The notes under the pieces: generated by a model
Database searches by the model: none
What the model was told of the DNA's origin: nothing
The model's input: the letters and a program-made list of their open reading frames with translations, nothing else
Part shown: positions 22,776 to 34,900 of the stretch, one piece after another
Layout: each line of letters opens with the position of its first letter
Numbering within the stretch: position 1 is the stretch's first letter
Assembly: GCA_033675265.1 (NCBI GenBank)
Contig: JAUJYZ010000850.1
Location: 365,501-429,500, forward strand
Direction: 5' to 3'
DNA: 64,000 nucleotides
Source of the DNA: Actinostola sp. cb2023
Taxonomy: Eukaryota > Cnidaria > Anthozoa > Actiniaria > Actinostolidae
Position numbers and translations under genes: made by a program

Positions 22776-25734
22776 ATGGCGATGCAGTCAGTTGTCGTAG
22801 TTGAATTCGAGGGTAAATCCCTCGGATTGCAACCGGCCTTAATCACAAAAAATACCATTTCCACATATTTTGGGGTTCAATCCAATGGATTGCACCTCAA
22901 AATATGGAGAAATGGTAAACATGAGAGCATATGGGCTCACACAAGTGGTCACTTTTTTGTGCCCACGGGAACAACACGAGCTGAGATCATAGCCTTCGGC
23001 TTCGAAGATGACCAACAAAATGTTGCAGGAAGCTCCAGGTACATAACTGTGTCAAATTTAAGTGTGTGATCGTTTGTACTAAACCAAGTATATTTTGTAC
23101 CCGCAGCGCTCTAGCACGTCCTCGACCATTGCAACAATACCTGCCGGCGCCATCTACCTCCTACGACCGCGGATTTACGTCCGGATTTACTGCACTGGCA
23201 TCCCCTGCCTCGATGCAAGGCCTTGGCAAGCGTCCTGCACCAGGACTTTCTTTCCTTAAGTGAAGAAAAAGGCAAAGGCACAAGAAATCGTCAAAGACAT
23301 ATTTTATTCAACGGTAGACGAGTCTGGCAAAATCGAAGACGTTTTTCCGATTTGTCTCAACCTCACTAACTTGGCCGAGGCCTTTGGCAGTCTCTCCACC
23401 CATGTGATATGTAGTGCTGTGGAACAGGAGTTAAGGCAGCAAGGAGAGGTAGTTCGAATGACCATTCTTGATGTTAAAGGAAAGCCAATCATGGATTCCA
23501 CACAGACCAAAAGTAAGTTTTTTTTCTCTCACTACAGTAATAATATAAACTTGTATGTTAGTAAGTGGTGGTCTTTAATACTGTACTCCAATCATTTACA
23601 TCCGTTTCGATTTTTTAAAGCTTAAATAGTCGTTTTATCGATAAATCACTGATATATAAACTTCTCTGGGAACCGGCCGAAGTATTTTAGGGCTTTTTGA
23701 TGATCTTGAAATCTACAAGTCTTGCAACTATCCATTCAAGCAAGCTATGCGGCTAATGAAACGGCTACTTCCAAGCGTTGAGCGTGGGATTTTTTTTCGT
23801 AGCAACGCTAATCAAGGCGGGCAGATTCATATATAACGATTGCTTGTCTCGCCACTTAGTGTCGTTTACGGCGTGCAGTCTATAGTTTGAAAACAAAGTT
23901 TCACAGGCCATGTCAATAAAACCATATAGAGTTTCCCGCGGAAAACTGCGTATTTTGTATTCTGAGCACCGTGTTGATTAAAATATGTCGGTTCGCGAAT
24001 TAAAGTTCTTAATACGGTGAAAACTCATTTCTCGAGATGTAAAGTAGTCTGTCCGGCTCAAGTGGCGAATCTGAAAATAGTCACGAGATTGAGTACCATG
24101 TGCATGTGTTTCGCAGTTTTCCCGCCTCATTCTTTTCCCGCCAAAAGTGACTTTCACGGCTAATGACTGACTATTGATTATAAATAAACGTCCGAATTAC
24201 GGCATGAATATCAATAGCATAAGAAATTAATATAATTTTTGGTAACTGGGACCAAGTCCGTAAAACTAATTAAATAGAAACAGCAAAAATGGGTGAACTT
24301 CGGCTTAATATTGACGATGCTAGAGGGCACCAAATATGTCTATTTTCACCTACAAACTCTGTAAATTTTTGATGCTGTCCATCCGAACCATACATTCACT
24401 GTAAAATTTTAGATGGACAACAAAATTTCAAAAGCTTATAATTCCGACAGAATTCGCTCAAATCGTAATTGCATTAATTATAATAAACTCGTTCCCAGTC
24501 CCCTGTTCGTTTTGTTAATGGCTAATATAAATGATGTAACGAGAAGAGTTTGTAACATTTGGTTTTTAATACTGAATATATTTCAGCTTCTATCCAGAAG
24601 CCATCAACAACAGTAATGACAATGGTATTGTTAAATATTGTTAAATTGTTTTCTGAAATATAGGTCCCCCCAACTAGGTGTGTTTTGGTGAAATCAAAAA
24701 CAAATTCAATTTTTCACAACTGATTTGAGATTCTCGACATTTACAGACATACAACAACAAATTTAACCTACACGTGATTTCCAGTCAAATTGTTGTGAGC
24801 AAATCAAATTTGACAATCACCCGGCCCAACTGATATTTCTATTTCTTCTACACACAGAGCTAGAGTTCTGGTCATCTCAGCGCAAATTTAGAGCCATGGC
24901 AGAAGAAGCATACCGCAAGTGGCAACCAAATGCTTGGTTTGCCATTAATGGAATGGGAACACAAAATGATGAAGTATGGATTGAAAGTGTATACTTTTAG
25001 TTTATTAATATGATAATTTTAACTTTAGCGATTTTTTTAAACCGCGAAATTAAAGTTCTGCGATAAAAAGTACACTTGATAAAAGACGATTGGATTAGTT
25101 AAAGGTGCGGGTAATATGAGCAACAAAAGCGTGCCACTTGTTGCATGCTGCGTTGCAAGTGATAGAGCGAATGTTGCTCGGCTCGTATTACTACCCCGAG
25201 TGTAACAAATTTTCTTTGATGCGGAGAGTAAAAAGAGCTTCTACTTCATGCAACAAAGTCGGGGTGGTAATAATTTGAACTAATACGATAATTATTAATT
25301 AAGGTTATAAATTTATTGATTTTTATTGATTTTAGGGTCCAAAAACCACTGAGCTACATGAATGGGAGATACGAGAAATGTTTTCAGAAATTAAAGACTC
25401 CCTAGACGAAGGCAAAAGATCCAAAAAGATAAAGGAGGTGTTCAAGTGTGTAGTGTGCCAGGCTGTTTGTTCTCCAGCCATGTACTTTTGTATCAGTGGC
25501 TGTGGACAGTTAATTGGGTGTTTCCTCTGCTCCTCAAAATTGAATGATTGTCCCTAATGTAGAGAGCAGCTTCCAGAAAAGGATACAAGGAAACCTCTGC
25601 TTGTGAGTGGACTAGCAGAGCACCTTGATGTCGCTGATATCAACCAGAAATCTGCTTTGAAGGAAGCAGAAATTACAGCTGACTGTGATAATGATGATGA
25701 TGATGATGCTATGCTGATGCAGCCAGCTTTTTGA
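22776..25734 (+). pseudogene. Unrecognised RING-like gene with a frameshift and an internal stop
   Basis: Exons 22776-23038, 23107-23512, 24858-24973 and 25336-25734 have good GT-AG borders. The N-terminal 90 residues (VEFEGKSLGLQPALIT...) are a domain I do not know, followed by a Pro/Ser-rich linker. Inside exon 2 the frame meets TGA at 23261, but sensible protein resumes one frame over at 23260 (KKKAKAQEIVKDIF), as if one base were missing. In the last exon a Cys-rich block (CVVCQAVC, FCISGCGQ, GCFLCSSKLNDCP, CREQLP) resembles a RING/zinc-binding motif. TAA at 25555-25557 lies between its final two Cys ligands, and the frame stays open and protein-like for 58 codons after it, to TGA at 25732. 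Two lesions suggest a recently decayed, unprocessed gene, although assembly errors are possible. It faces the integrase-like gene tail to tail. Confidence 0.7.
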
Positions 25735-26014
25735 TTCATTATCTGGCATTTCTTTGTTGAAATTTTAGGTTTCAAGTTTAGGTTTGAGTAACATGTCATA
25801 TAGCTTGGAGAGGAACTAAATGCTGTGAAAAAGTGTTGTGTTATGTATGAATATACTTAATATACGTGACTGTTTGCTTGTCAGTCTTTAGCTTCTTACC
25901 AAAGTTAGATTAATTCTGGGAGAAGGGATTAGAAAACCTTTTATATATCTGTATACAACTGCATGTATCACATTTTGTTTCACTTGTGCGAAGGTTATCT
26001 ACTGGCTGATAGCA

Positions 26015-29000
26015 TCAATGTGATTTCAATAAAGCTTTGAATTGCAGCAACAAATGTGTGCACATCACCATGTACGACATCTGAAAATATTTTTTCAAAA
26101 GATGGGTTTTTGAATAAAACATATGCTCTCTGGAATCTTGTAAATCTTGAAATTGGACAATTGGGTCATAACCGACACTTGGGTCAGTACTGAGCTTTCC
26201 ACCTCTTTCTTCATACATGCGAACCAACTCTGACGTAGTAGGAATCAAATGGTGAGGTAAATGGACAGCCTTGTTGGTCTCGTTCATTTTTTCCATGGGG
26301 ACACACCCTTTTTGACCTTCGAAAATAAAAATACTGGCTTAAAATTAAGCTGCTATCAATAAAAATGAATGCTTACTATATAGCTATGAGATACCTGGAA
26401 TTCGATGGTAATTCCAAGAATTTATCATGTTCTCCGATCCAACCTTGCTAACATGTATTGTTACCCATGATACCGCAAATACAACGAGGGGGTCGTCCAT
26501 ATTTACTACATCCTGCTCTACTAATAGACAGAGGGCCCTTTTCAAAGGATAGTTGACTCTTTGATTTTCCTCTGGCCACATTCTCTCTGCTCGGTAATTC
26601 TTAGTTGACGTAGTTTGTTTCCAAGGTTCCCTACTTTGGTCGTATCGGTAATTCTTTAAGAGTTCCTGGACGAAAATACACAGGCAAAATTCTGTTCCGT
26701 GATCCACGCGGAGTTGTTCAAAAAGTCCATATTCAAGAAGGAGTGGTCTGCAATGATAGGAAAGTAAACCAGAGGTATTACACATATAATGAGGAATTAT
26801 TGGGTAAAAACTGATATTACGAATTATAGAATCTTCGAGAAACCGCGGCAACGTTCACGCTGATTGCATGACTGAACTTGATCAGAGGACAGCGACACCA
26901 CTGTATATTTATTAACTAAGCATGGCAATATAAAATAGTCACATATTTATAAACACAACTCTGTGAGAGGTAGAGTCGGTATACTCGAGAGGCAAGCATG
27001 TACATCACCAATCTCATTCCCAGAGCCACGTTACTCCTGGTCGATGCTGACCAAAAAGAACGTTGGCTCTTTCCATTAATGTTTTAAATGTCTTACCGAA
27101 ACAAATATTGGTAAATAAGGATAGGATTCTTTTTGGGGATTGTTAAGAAACCAAGGATCATTCTGCTACAACCATCTAAAGCATGAACATGAGTGACACC
27201 AAACGACTGAGCTAACTTTTCGTTTTGATCCATGTGTACTTTGTAGCCAAAGTATGGGGCGTGGTAAGGTATAGGGTTTGTCCTATCCAATAGGTCATGG
27301 GTTCTTTGCTCATAAGCATGAGGAGCGACTTCTTGTAGCACTTTTGCTATTCGTCGTTGACTTATTTCATAAATTTGCTGGCTGTTTTTATTCAATTGAT
27401 ATCGGAGTGTTCCTTGCATCATTCGACGGCCGTAGGAATGGGTTCATGTTGATTTAACCAAATGAGAAAATGATGTCACTATGAATGAATGAATGAATGA
27501 ATGAATGAATGAATGAACTTTATTTAGACACGGAATCAAAATCACTAAAATTACAATTAATTACAAAGTGCTCTCCCTTTGAGCCGATGATTAAAACATA
27601 ACGCTATATACATCTTGTACGCTATAATATACGCTATGTGAGTTTGAGATGCAAATATCAAATTCCCAAGGAGCTGGACGGAAATACACCAAAATAAGGC
27701 TAGTCAGTCTTAGAATGCTCTGTTGTTTTACTGACTGTTAATAGTAAGTATAGCATAAACTCATGCCAGACACTAGATGCCGATGAAGATGGTTTTAATT
27801 TACAATGAATATATATGAATCAAGTTTAATTAGTTAATGTTGATAGGGGGATTTATATACACCAGCTATTCCAAAAATCGTTGTCCGTGCCGAAAGCAAC
27901 AAGCAAGAAGCTGACGACCGCAAAGGACTTTGGGAATCTCCTAATTAATTAATTAATTTATCCGTGATACTTGAGAAGTTATCCCTACGACTACGAGCGT
28001 TGAATAGTAATCATTTGGAACTATTCGGCCATTTGAAAATGCATGTTGTCAAAATGTCTACGGATGAATAAATGAATAAGGAGAAAGTCCCAATGCCCTT
28101 TGCGGTCGTCAGCTTCTTGCTTGTTGCTTTCGGCGGGGACAACGATTTTTGGAATTCTTCGTTTGCACTTGACGTCACTTCCCCTTGAGAATTAATTAGA
28201 AAAATTCTAAAATTTAGTTATGAATCCTATCAACTTGATTCTTGGCGGTGTTTTAGAGAATTGTGATATGAATTATTGTAGAAATGTTCAGATGGGCTCG
28301 ATGTTTTGTGGCCGAGTTTTCGAAGTTTGAATTGTGTCACGCAACTCTTACCAAACGCTAGTCACGTCTCTGAAAAGTCGTGGAAAACAACAAATTTGTA
28401 CCAAATTAAATGTCTTTAGTTTTATACATGTTTATAAGTTCTATTTATAGTGAAATTAAGTGATGTATATCAACTCTAAGCTGGAATTATTTTTTTGAAA
28501 TTTTGGAAGACATCCAGTTGTCTTCCAACCACAGGTAGCCCAAACGTAGAATCAGTGGACCGTGACGTCATTGAATATTCGTTTGACCGTTGGATTTTCG
28601 AATGGTCTCAGGAATGAGCTCTTAGAAAGACTTCAAAGGATATGGGATTCTGAAACATGTCTTCATAACAGTAGCCTGATAATTAAAGAACACTTTGGTG
28701 TAGAAATCTGAGCAAGAAATTGTGTTTTTGAGTGGTTTTGAGCGATTCGAAAATTCACCCGTTTCTAGCGTACATATAATTAGGAAAGGTTTGCAACTCC
28801 GGCCACCAAATTTTTACAAACACTGTCGCTAAAAAATATATATCTCAAAAACTACGCAAGCACCAAATACCGCCTTCCCACCACACATTAACAAGTAAAT
28901 GATCTTTTCAATGAGCGTTTGTTTAAATTTTTAAGTCCACCATATGCCGAGAAATAATTTTTTGAAGTTGGGGAAGTCGACGAAAAGTTCGCCGTGGCCA

Positions 29001-30379
29001 TCCGCAGTCATCAGCTGTGCACCTAAAAACTTACTGAGGGAGGGAGGGACCGATAGATTGTTTTACAAAGATCTTACTGAGAGAGGGAGGGACCGATAGA
29101 TTTGTTACCAAAAGCTAAAAGCAAAAGACTCATCGAAAAAACAGAACGATGAAATATAACTCTGCTAGCGGCAGCCAGGGTAATACTGATTAAAACATAC
29201 ACCGTAGTAAATTCAAATTATATAGCATTTATCTGTTTGAGGACATTTTTGTAAAACAATCTATCGGTCCCTCCCTCCCTCAGTAAGTTTTAGGTGCACA
29301 GCTGATGACTGCGGATGGCCACGGCGAACTTTTCGTCGACTTCCCCAACTTCAAAAAATTATTTCTCGGCATATGGTGGACCTAAAAATTTGAACAAACG
29401 CTCATTGAAAAGATCATTTACTTGTTAATGTGTGGTGGGAAGGCGGTATTTGGTGCTTGCGTAGTTTTTGAGATATATATTTTTTAGCGACAGTGTTTGT
29501 AAAAATTTGGTGGCCGGAGTTGCAAACCTTTCCTAATTATATGTACGCTAGAAACGGGTGAATTTTCGAATCGCTCAAAACCACTCAAAAACACAATTTC
29601 TTGCTCAGATTTCTACACCAAAGTGTTCTTTAATTATCAGACTACTGTTATGAAGACATGTTTCAGAATCCCATATCCTTTGAAGTCTTTCTAAGAGCTC
29701 ATTCCTGAGACCATTCGAAAATCCAACGGTCAAACGAATATTCAATGACGTCACGGTCCACTGATTCTACGTTTGGGCTACCTGTGTTCCAACATGGCGC
29801 CGCTATACAAACACACTGGAATATTTGGAAATTCGTTCGCCCATAGCTCGGTAAAGAAATGCTCTTGTGCTCTAAATTTTGGCCCAGAGTTGTTATTTTG
29901 ATAGCTCTACAAGCTCATAAGCATTTTATTTTATTTGGCAAAGGAAATAATATTTCGAAATTTGAGAACAGCCGTATAAATTAAAATCGACCCGTAATCC
30001 GCCAAATACCACGTGGTTGCAAACGAAGAATAGGTGTATATCTATTAAATATCAAATGTTAATACCTGTCTGACATTTGCTTGGATCATTCCTTTCAGTG
30101 AGTCATCTGGAACCCAACACAAGCTCTTAGGGTTTAAGTCCCTTTCTGTGCAGTACCTCCGCACACTTCTAGCACTTATTCCTAGTCTTTCTCCTTTTAT
30201 GTCAGTACACACATAACAAAAGTTAGTAAACGTCAGTTATGCATGCATCTCATGCCATCGTATTCGTATTGCTCACCAGGAAACATTTGTTGAATCCTCT
30301 TGCTGATTGCCTCGTAGGAACATTTCCTCTCAATGAGGCTTTTGATGAACGTTTCTTCGACCAATTCGTCAAGGTTCAT
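26015..30379 (-). CDS. Integrase-core (rve/DDE) protein, multi-exon
   Basis: Minus-strand exons in gene order: 30379-30277, 30193-30066, about 27431-27097, 26747-26395, 26316-26015. The N-terminus (from the ATG at 30379) looks like a helix-turn-helix with SARSVRRYCTERDL. The core has all three acidic residues expected of a DDE/rve integrase: Asp in KVHMDQNEKL, Asp in LRVDHGTEF and Glu in AERMWPEENQR. The C-terminal tail (PTTSELVRMYEERGG) also fits the animal 'integrase core domain' proteins I know. These are transposon-derived, multi-exon and of unknown role. Odd: no AG acceptor keeps the frame open before SYGRRMMQG at about 27431, so one short exon is missing or the copy is damaged. The 2.6 kb intron there holds a retroelement tail and two palindromic elements. 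Confidence 0.75.
26028..26033 (+). terminator. Poly(A) signal of the RING-like gene inside the opposing gene
   Basis: AATAAA on the plus strand falls within the last coding exon of the minus-strand integrase-like gene, so the two transcripts would overlap tail to tail. Confidence 0.4.
27481..27585 (-). mobile_element. 3' tail of a retroelement, copy 2
   Basis: (AATG)n followed by AACTTTATTTAGACACGG, matching 21142-21226 in the same orientation. It lies 50 bases from the problematic exon border of the integrase-like gene and may have disturbed it. Confidence 0.6.
27868..28155. mobile_element. Palindromic MITE with ends ATTCCAAAAATCGTTGTCC
   Basis: Arms of about 75 bases (with AAGCAACAAGCAAGAAGC and its complement) around a short loop, in the large intron of the integrase-like gene. 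Confidence 0.75.
28530..29786. mobile_element. Fold-back element with about 540-bp arms, CACAGG/CCTGTG ends, 7-bp target duplication
   Basis: Arms 28530-29069 and 29248-29786 are inverted copies with only a few visible mismatches around a 178-base loop. Ends are CACAGGTAGCCCAAACG and CGTTTGGGCTACCTGTG. TTCCAAC flanks both sides (28523-28529 and 29787-29793), a 7-bp target duplication. No protein is encoded. Being intronic in the minus-strand gene, it would be transcribed as a hairpin of more than 500 paired bases. Confidence 0.9.
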
Positions 30380-30450
30380 ATTGTCAGTTAAAATGGCCGT
30401 TCTTTGAGAAAAAGGTAACCTGGCAACATCGAATGAACATGCATGATAGT

Positions 30451-31189
30451 CATTCTCGTACCCAGAGCCCGCTCGTCATTTGGTTTGTCGCTGGCTCTGG
30501 GAAACCCTGTTGCTCGGTCGTCAAATTTTGACGACCTAGTCGTCAGAGCGCATGCTCATGCTAAAGACCGCTGAGAGCGGGTACTGTGGAAGAGTCTACT
30601 GGCTACGTAGTATTTACGTTGGTTTGAATATTCAAACTAACAAGTACACAAGTTTGTACATTTATCTTCGTGTAGCCGTTTAAAATCCCTTCGACGTTCA
30701 TCACCGGTTCTTCTCTGGCTCTGTTGCGGTAAAGGCTGGACGATAAATACATGTTCTAATATAATCTTGCATGTGAACCTTCCTGTCTTCCGCTTAATTT
30801 GTTATTGTTTCTCTTGAATTATAAAAATATTCCTTTGAATACTCAAACTGAGCGAGTACGATCGATTGTGTCTGTAGCCGTTACTTTACTTTTATAATTT
30901 ATGTATTGTTAGATCTCCCTTTACGAATTCAGATCAATTTATGTCTACACAGTCACTCTCATTTCCATAGCTTTATAATTCAATAACGAAATACCATTGT
31001 ATGAAAATACAACCGTCGCTGTCATTCCTTTCGTTCGCCTTGCAAGTTTGAATCTTTGTTGATCTCATGAACCAATCAAATACGATCAGTCATTGTTGAT
31101 TTCATCAGCCAATGAAATTCGCTAAAATTTCAGGGATTCCCAGAGCCAGCGACAAACCAAATGACGAGCGGGCTCTGGGTACGAGAATG
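30451..31189. mobile_element. MULE-like non-autonomous element, 59-bp TIRs, 10-bp target duplication
   Basis: Ends CATTCTCGTACCCAGAGCCC... are mirrored over 59 bases with one mismatch (30451-30509 and 31131-31189). GCATGATAGT is present directly on both sides (30441-30450 and 31190-31199). Duplications of 9-10 bp with long TIRs indicate a Mutator-like element. It lies about 70 bases upstream of the integrase-like start codon. Confidence 0.85.
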
Positions 31190-31299
31190 GCATGATAGTG
31201 AGGTTGAAACATTTCGGAAGCGGATCCCCTAAAATCTCTAAATCAGAATCCCACGTACATTACCGAGAGTTCCAAAAACAAAATCGAAGCTCGATAATT

Positions 31300-31480
31300 T
31301 CCAAATTTAGAAAATAATTTCCAAATTCAATATCAGAAATAATTTCCAAATTCAGAAATTTATTTCAAGAAAATAATTTCATAATTTCAAAATTCAGAAA
31401 ATAATTTCAAAATTCAGAAAATAATTTCAAAATTCAGAAATAATTTCAAATTTCAGAAAATAATTTCAAAATCAGAAATC
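31300..31480. repeat. AATAATTTC/CAAATTCAGAAA short tandem repeat
   Basis: About eight irregular units of roughly 18-21 bases, upstream of the first cathepsin gene. Confidence 0.7.
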
Positions 31481-31982
31481 CTAAAATGTAAGTTCAGTTT
31501 GGCCAGGTGGTACACTGATCATCCAGGGTTCCAGAAACGCTACTTCCTACATTCAGAAGACCAACCATAATTCAGTTTCATTCTACTTTTTGTTGTAATC
31601 GGCTTCACAAAGGGGGGTTCCTTTTCGAATTCAGCTTGTACCGTTCTGAAACAACTTCAAACAACGATTGTTGGCGCTCTGGCTGCTCTTTCGTTTTCAA
31701 TCGAGCTTATCGCTGTCATTGGTAAATTAAAGCACAAAAACAAGTGAAAACAAACCGCAATCGGTGAAAGACGTGAAAGAGTCTGAAAGAGATACATAAG
31801 GATCGATGTCATGACCGCTGTCAAGCATATCGTCACGAGTCTTGCTCGTGATACCTCGTGACTTTACAAAAGCATTCCATGGTAGCTACTTCTCGTATTT
31901 CGTCTGAGCGCGTCCCATCTCCGACTAGGACGACGTTGATCCTCGAGCTCATAACTTGTGCAATTCCCTGCTCACTGTAACA
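31481..31982. other. 5' flank of the first cathepsin L gene
   Basis: No TATA box I would trust and no repeat. An ATG at 31956 is in frame with the gene, but the ATG at 31983 directly precedes a signal peptide and is preferred. Confidence 0.4.
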
Positions 31983-34900
31983 ATGAAACAACACGCTCTC
32001 GCTATGCTGTCGGCTCTAGTTCTTGTCGTGGTTCTTGCTTTGGCTCAAGGCTCTCAAGCAAATGACGAAGAAGTCGAGTGGAACGCATGGAAGTCGTATC
32101 ACGGAAAGACTTATCCCACACAAACAGAAGAGGCCCAGCGACGTGCGATTTGGCGAAATAATATTGAGGTACTGAAAACGGGATCCTGAAAAAACGTCTC
32201 CCTTTGGTCGGTAAAAGCCTCGTTAACTTACGATGACATCAATAACTGTTTAATTTGACGCCACCGACTATTTATTTGAGGTCTCGTTTTGGTCCCTGGA
32301 TTTTGGCCCGGCTTTTTGGTGCGACGGAGGTAGAAATCAACAATCAACACCGCAACAAACCGAGTACTTGCTTGCATTGCTAAATGCCAATTTACACGGT
32401 ACAACTTTTGCCTACAACCATCCGTCGCATACAACTAGCTTACAACATGACTTAGGAGTCGTAAGTAAGTGTTAGGGTTGATTTACTGCAGTAATAGATG
32501 ACACAACTCGTGTTGTAAACATGGCGTGAACAAGTTGTATGCCGGCGATGGTTGTAGGCAAAAGTTGTACCGTGTAAATCGGCCTTAAGATTATTTTATT
32601 GTAGTGATACATCAAACTATTACCACCCGGAATTATTCAACTACAAGCCAAATACTTAGAATCGTCACTGCTTATTAGTTCGGAACGAACTCGTCATGCG
32701 ATAATGTAATGCAGGATTCCATATTGAATGTTCAAGTCTTGAGCCTTTTTCTCTTTCCGTTTGCGATGGTCTTCGTTTTTCTGCAATTCTTTCAGAGGGC
32801 AAACACTCATTTGACAAAAGTATACGGATCGAAAGTGCTGCAAAACGCAGAATTTTGCATTTTGCAGCCGATGAAGAAATTGTGGAAGAAAAAGCCGGTC
32901 TGTTTCTATGCAGAACAGAAACTTGAGCGATGCAATTGTTGAAGGACATTCAAGGGAGAAAAAAAATAGTTCGAGATAGCGAGAAATAGTGCGGTCCAAA
33001 TATTCAATGGATATATACATTTCTGTTCAAGATAACCTAGTACGTCAGTACTTGCATTATTTGAAAGCATGAACGAAAATGCAACCTGCACTTGTAGAAT
33101 AGGAAACTCAGTACAGCTTTAACTGACAGAAGAATATATCAACCAGACCAGTATCGATACTTCGGTGAAAAGAAACCCGCTTTTGGTTCAGTTTTGACCT
33201 CGACGCAAGCACGTGACTCTTTCAGTTTTCACCCTCGCCAACCCTTACTGGTCGCCTTAGACAGACATCTCACTGTGTGTCTCTCTAAAAGAAAATGTTA
33301 TTCGGCTAGCGCTAGTTTTAACACCATCTTTAACAGATAGCTGTTACAGCCGGGCCGTATCAAGGTAATCATTTATGTGTGCCCGCGAGGTGGGCTTGAT
33401 TCAGACAGAACTGATATGCGTTCCGGTGAAATGGAGAGCATCCTTTGATAGGTATCTGTCATAGAAGTGTCTGTCTTAGAGTGGTGTCTGTCTTAGAGGG
33501 TGTCTGTCAAAGAAAAGTGTGTCAAAGAAAAGTGTCTGTCAAAGAAAAGTGTCTGTCTCAGAGAAGTGTCTGTCTTAGAGAAGTGTCTGCCCAACTTGGA
33601 GAGGTGTCTATCTCAGAGAAGTGTCTATCTCAGAGAAGTGTCTGTCTTAAAGAAGTGTCTGTCTTAAAGAAGTGTCTGTCTTAAAGAAGTGTCTGCCCAA
33701 CTTGGAGAGGTGTTAGTCTCAGAGAAGTGCCTAGAGAGAGTTCACAGAATACCCAAAATGATACTTTTTTGTCGTTTTACAGATCGTAAGGAAGCACAAT
33801 GCGGAAGGACACTCCTACACCCTGGCCATGAACCAGTTTGGAGATCTGACGGTCACTGAGTTCAAATACTTCTTCTTGGGATTCCGCATGCAGGGAAACG
33901 GCACTAAAGGATCAACATTCCTGAGAGCCAGCAACGTTGCTCTTCCAAGTACAGTTGACTGGAGAAAACAGGGTTATGTTACTCCAGTCAAGAACCAAAG
34001 TAAGCACTCATTCTCTTGCTATAACTGGTATTACATAAATCTGAGACGGAAAGACCAGTGAAATCGCTATGTCTTGCGACCATCTGCAGTATGATCTAGT
34101 GATTGTCATATGTCCCATTCTTATCAGAGGGGAGCTACTCTCAAATCACAAGTGGTGCAGTGGTATGGATATGTGCCGCACTTCGAGCCTTATAGTATAC
34201 AGCACGCTGAAGGATCCAGAAATCCTTGGCTCAGTTAGAATATTGATGCGCAAGTGTTTGTGGGTTCCCTTGTCTTAATTGTGTTTATTTATTTATCCTT
34301 TTTATCCATTCAGAACAATGTGGTTCTTGCTGGGCTTTCAGCACCACTGGCTCCCTAGAAGGACAACACTTCAAGAAAACTGGCAATCTTGTCTCTCTTA
34401 GTGAGCAGAACCTTGTAGATTGTTCCACGGCATATGGTAACCATGGTTGCCAAGGTGGTCTTATGGATAATGCATTCAGGTACATCAAGGCAAATGGTGG
34501 TATCGATACTGAGCAAAGCTACCCATATGAGGCACGTAATGATAGATGCAGGTTTAAATCACAAGACGTTGGTGCAACCGATACTGGTAAGAAATTACGT
34601 TAGCGTAGTTACGTCATTTATGTTACGCCGGTACTCGGTCTTTCTAGGTATCTTGCATGTGCACCACGCTGGCTGAGGTGGAAATTCCTTCCTTAAAGTG
34701 CTTATGAAGCTTATTATTTTTATTTTGAAAATCGATTACATATGAAGTGAATAGTGGGATGTTTCAGTGTTTTGTGATTTGATCTTCGCATTTGCGAGTT
34801 ATAAAGGTTTGAAATCGTGATATGGTAATTCAGTGACGTCAAAGGAGGCATCATTTATTATACAAAAGCGCCCCTTTGCAAATGACTGACATTTTTAAAC

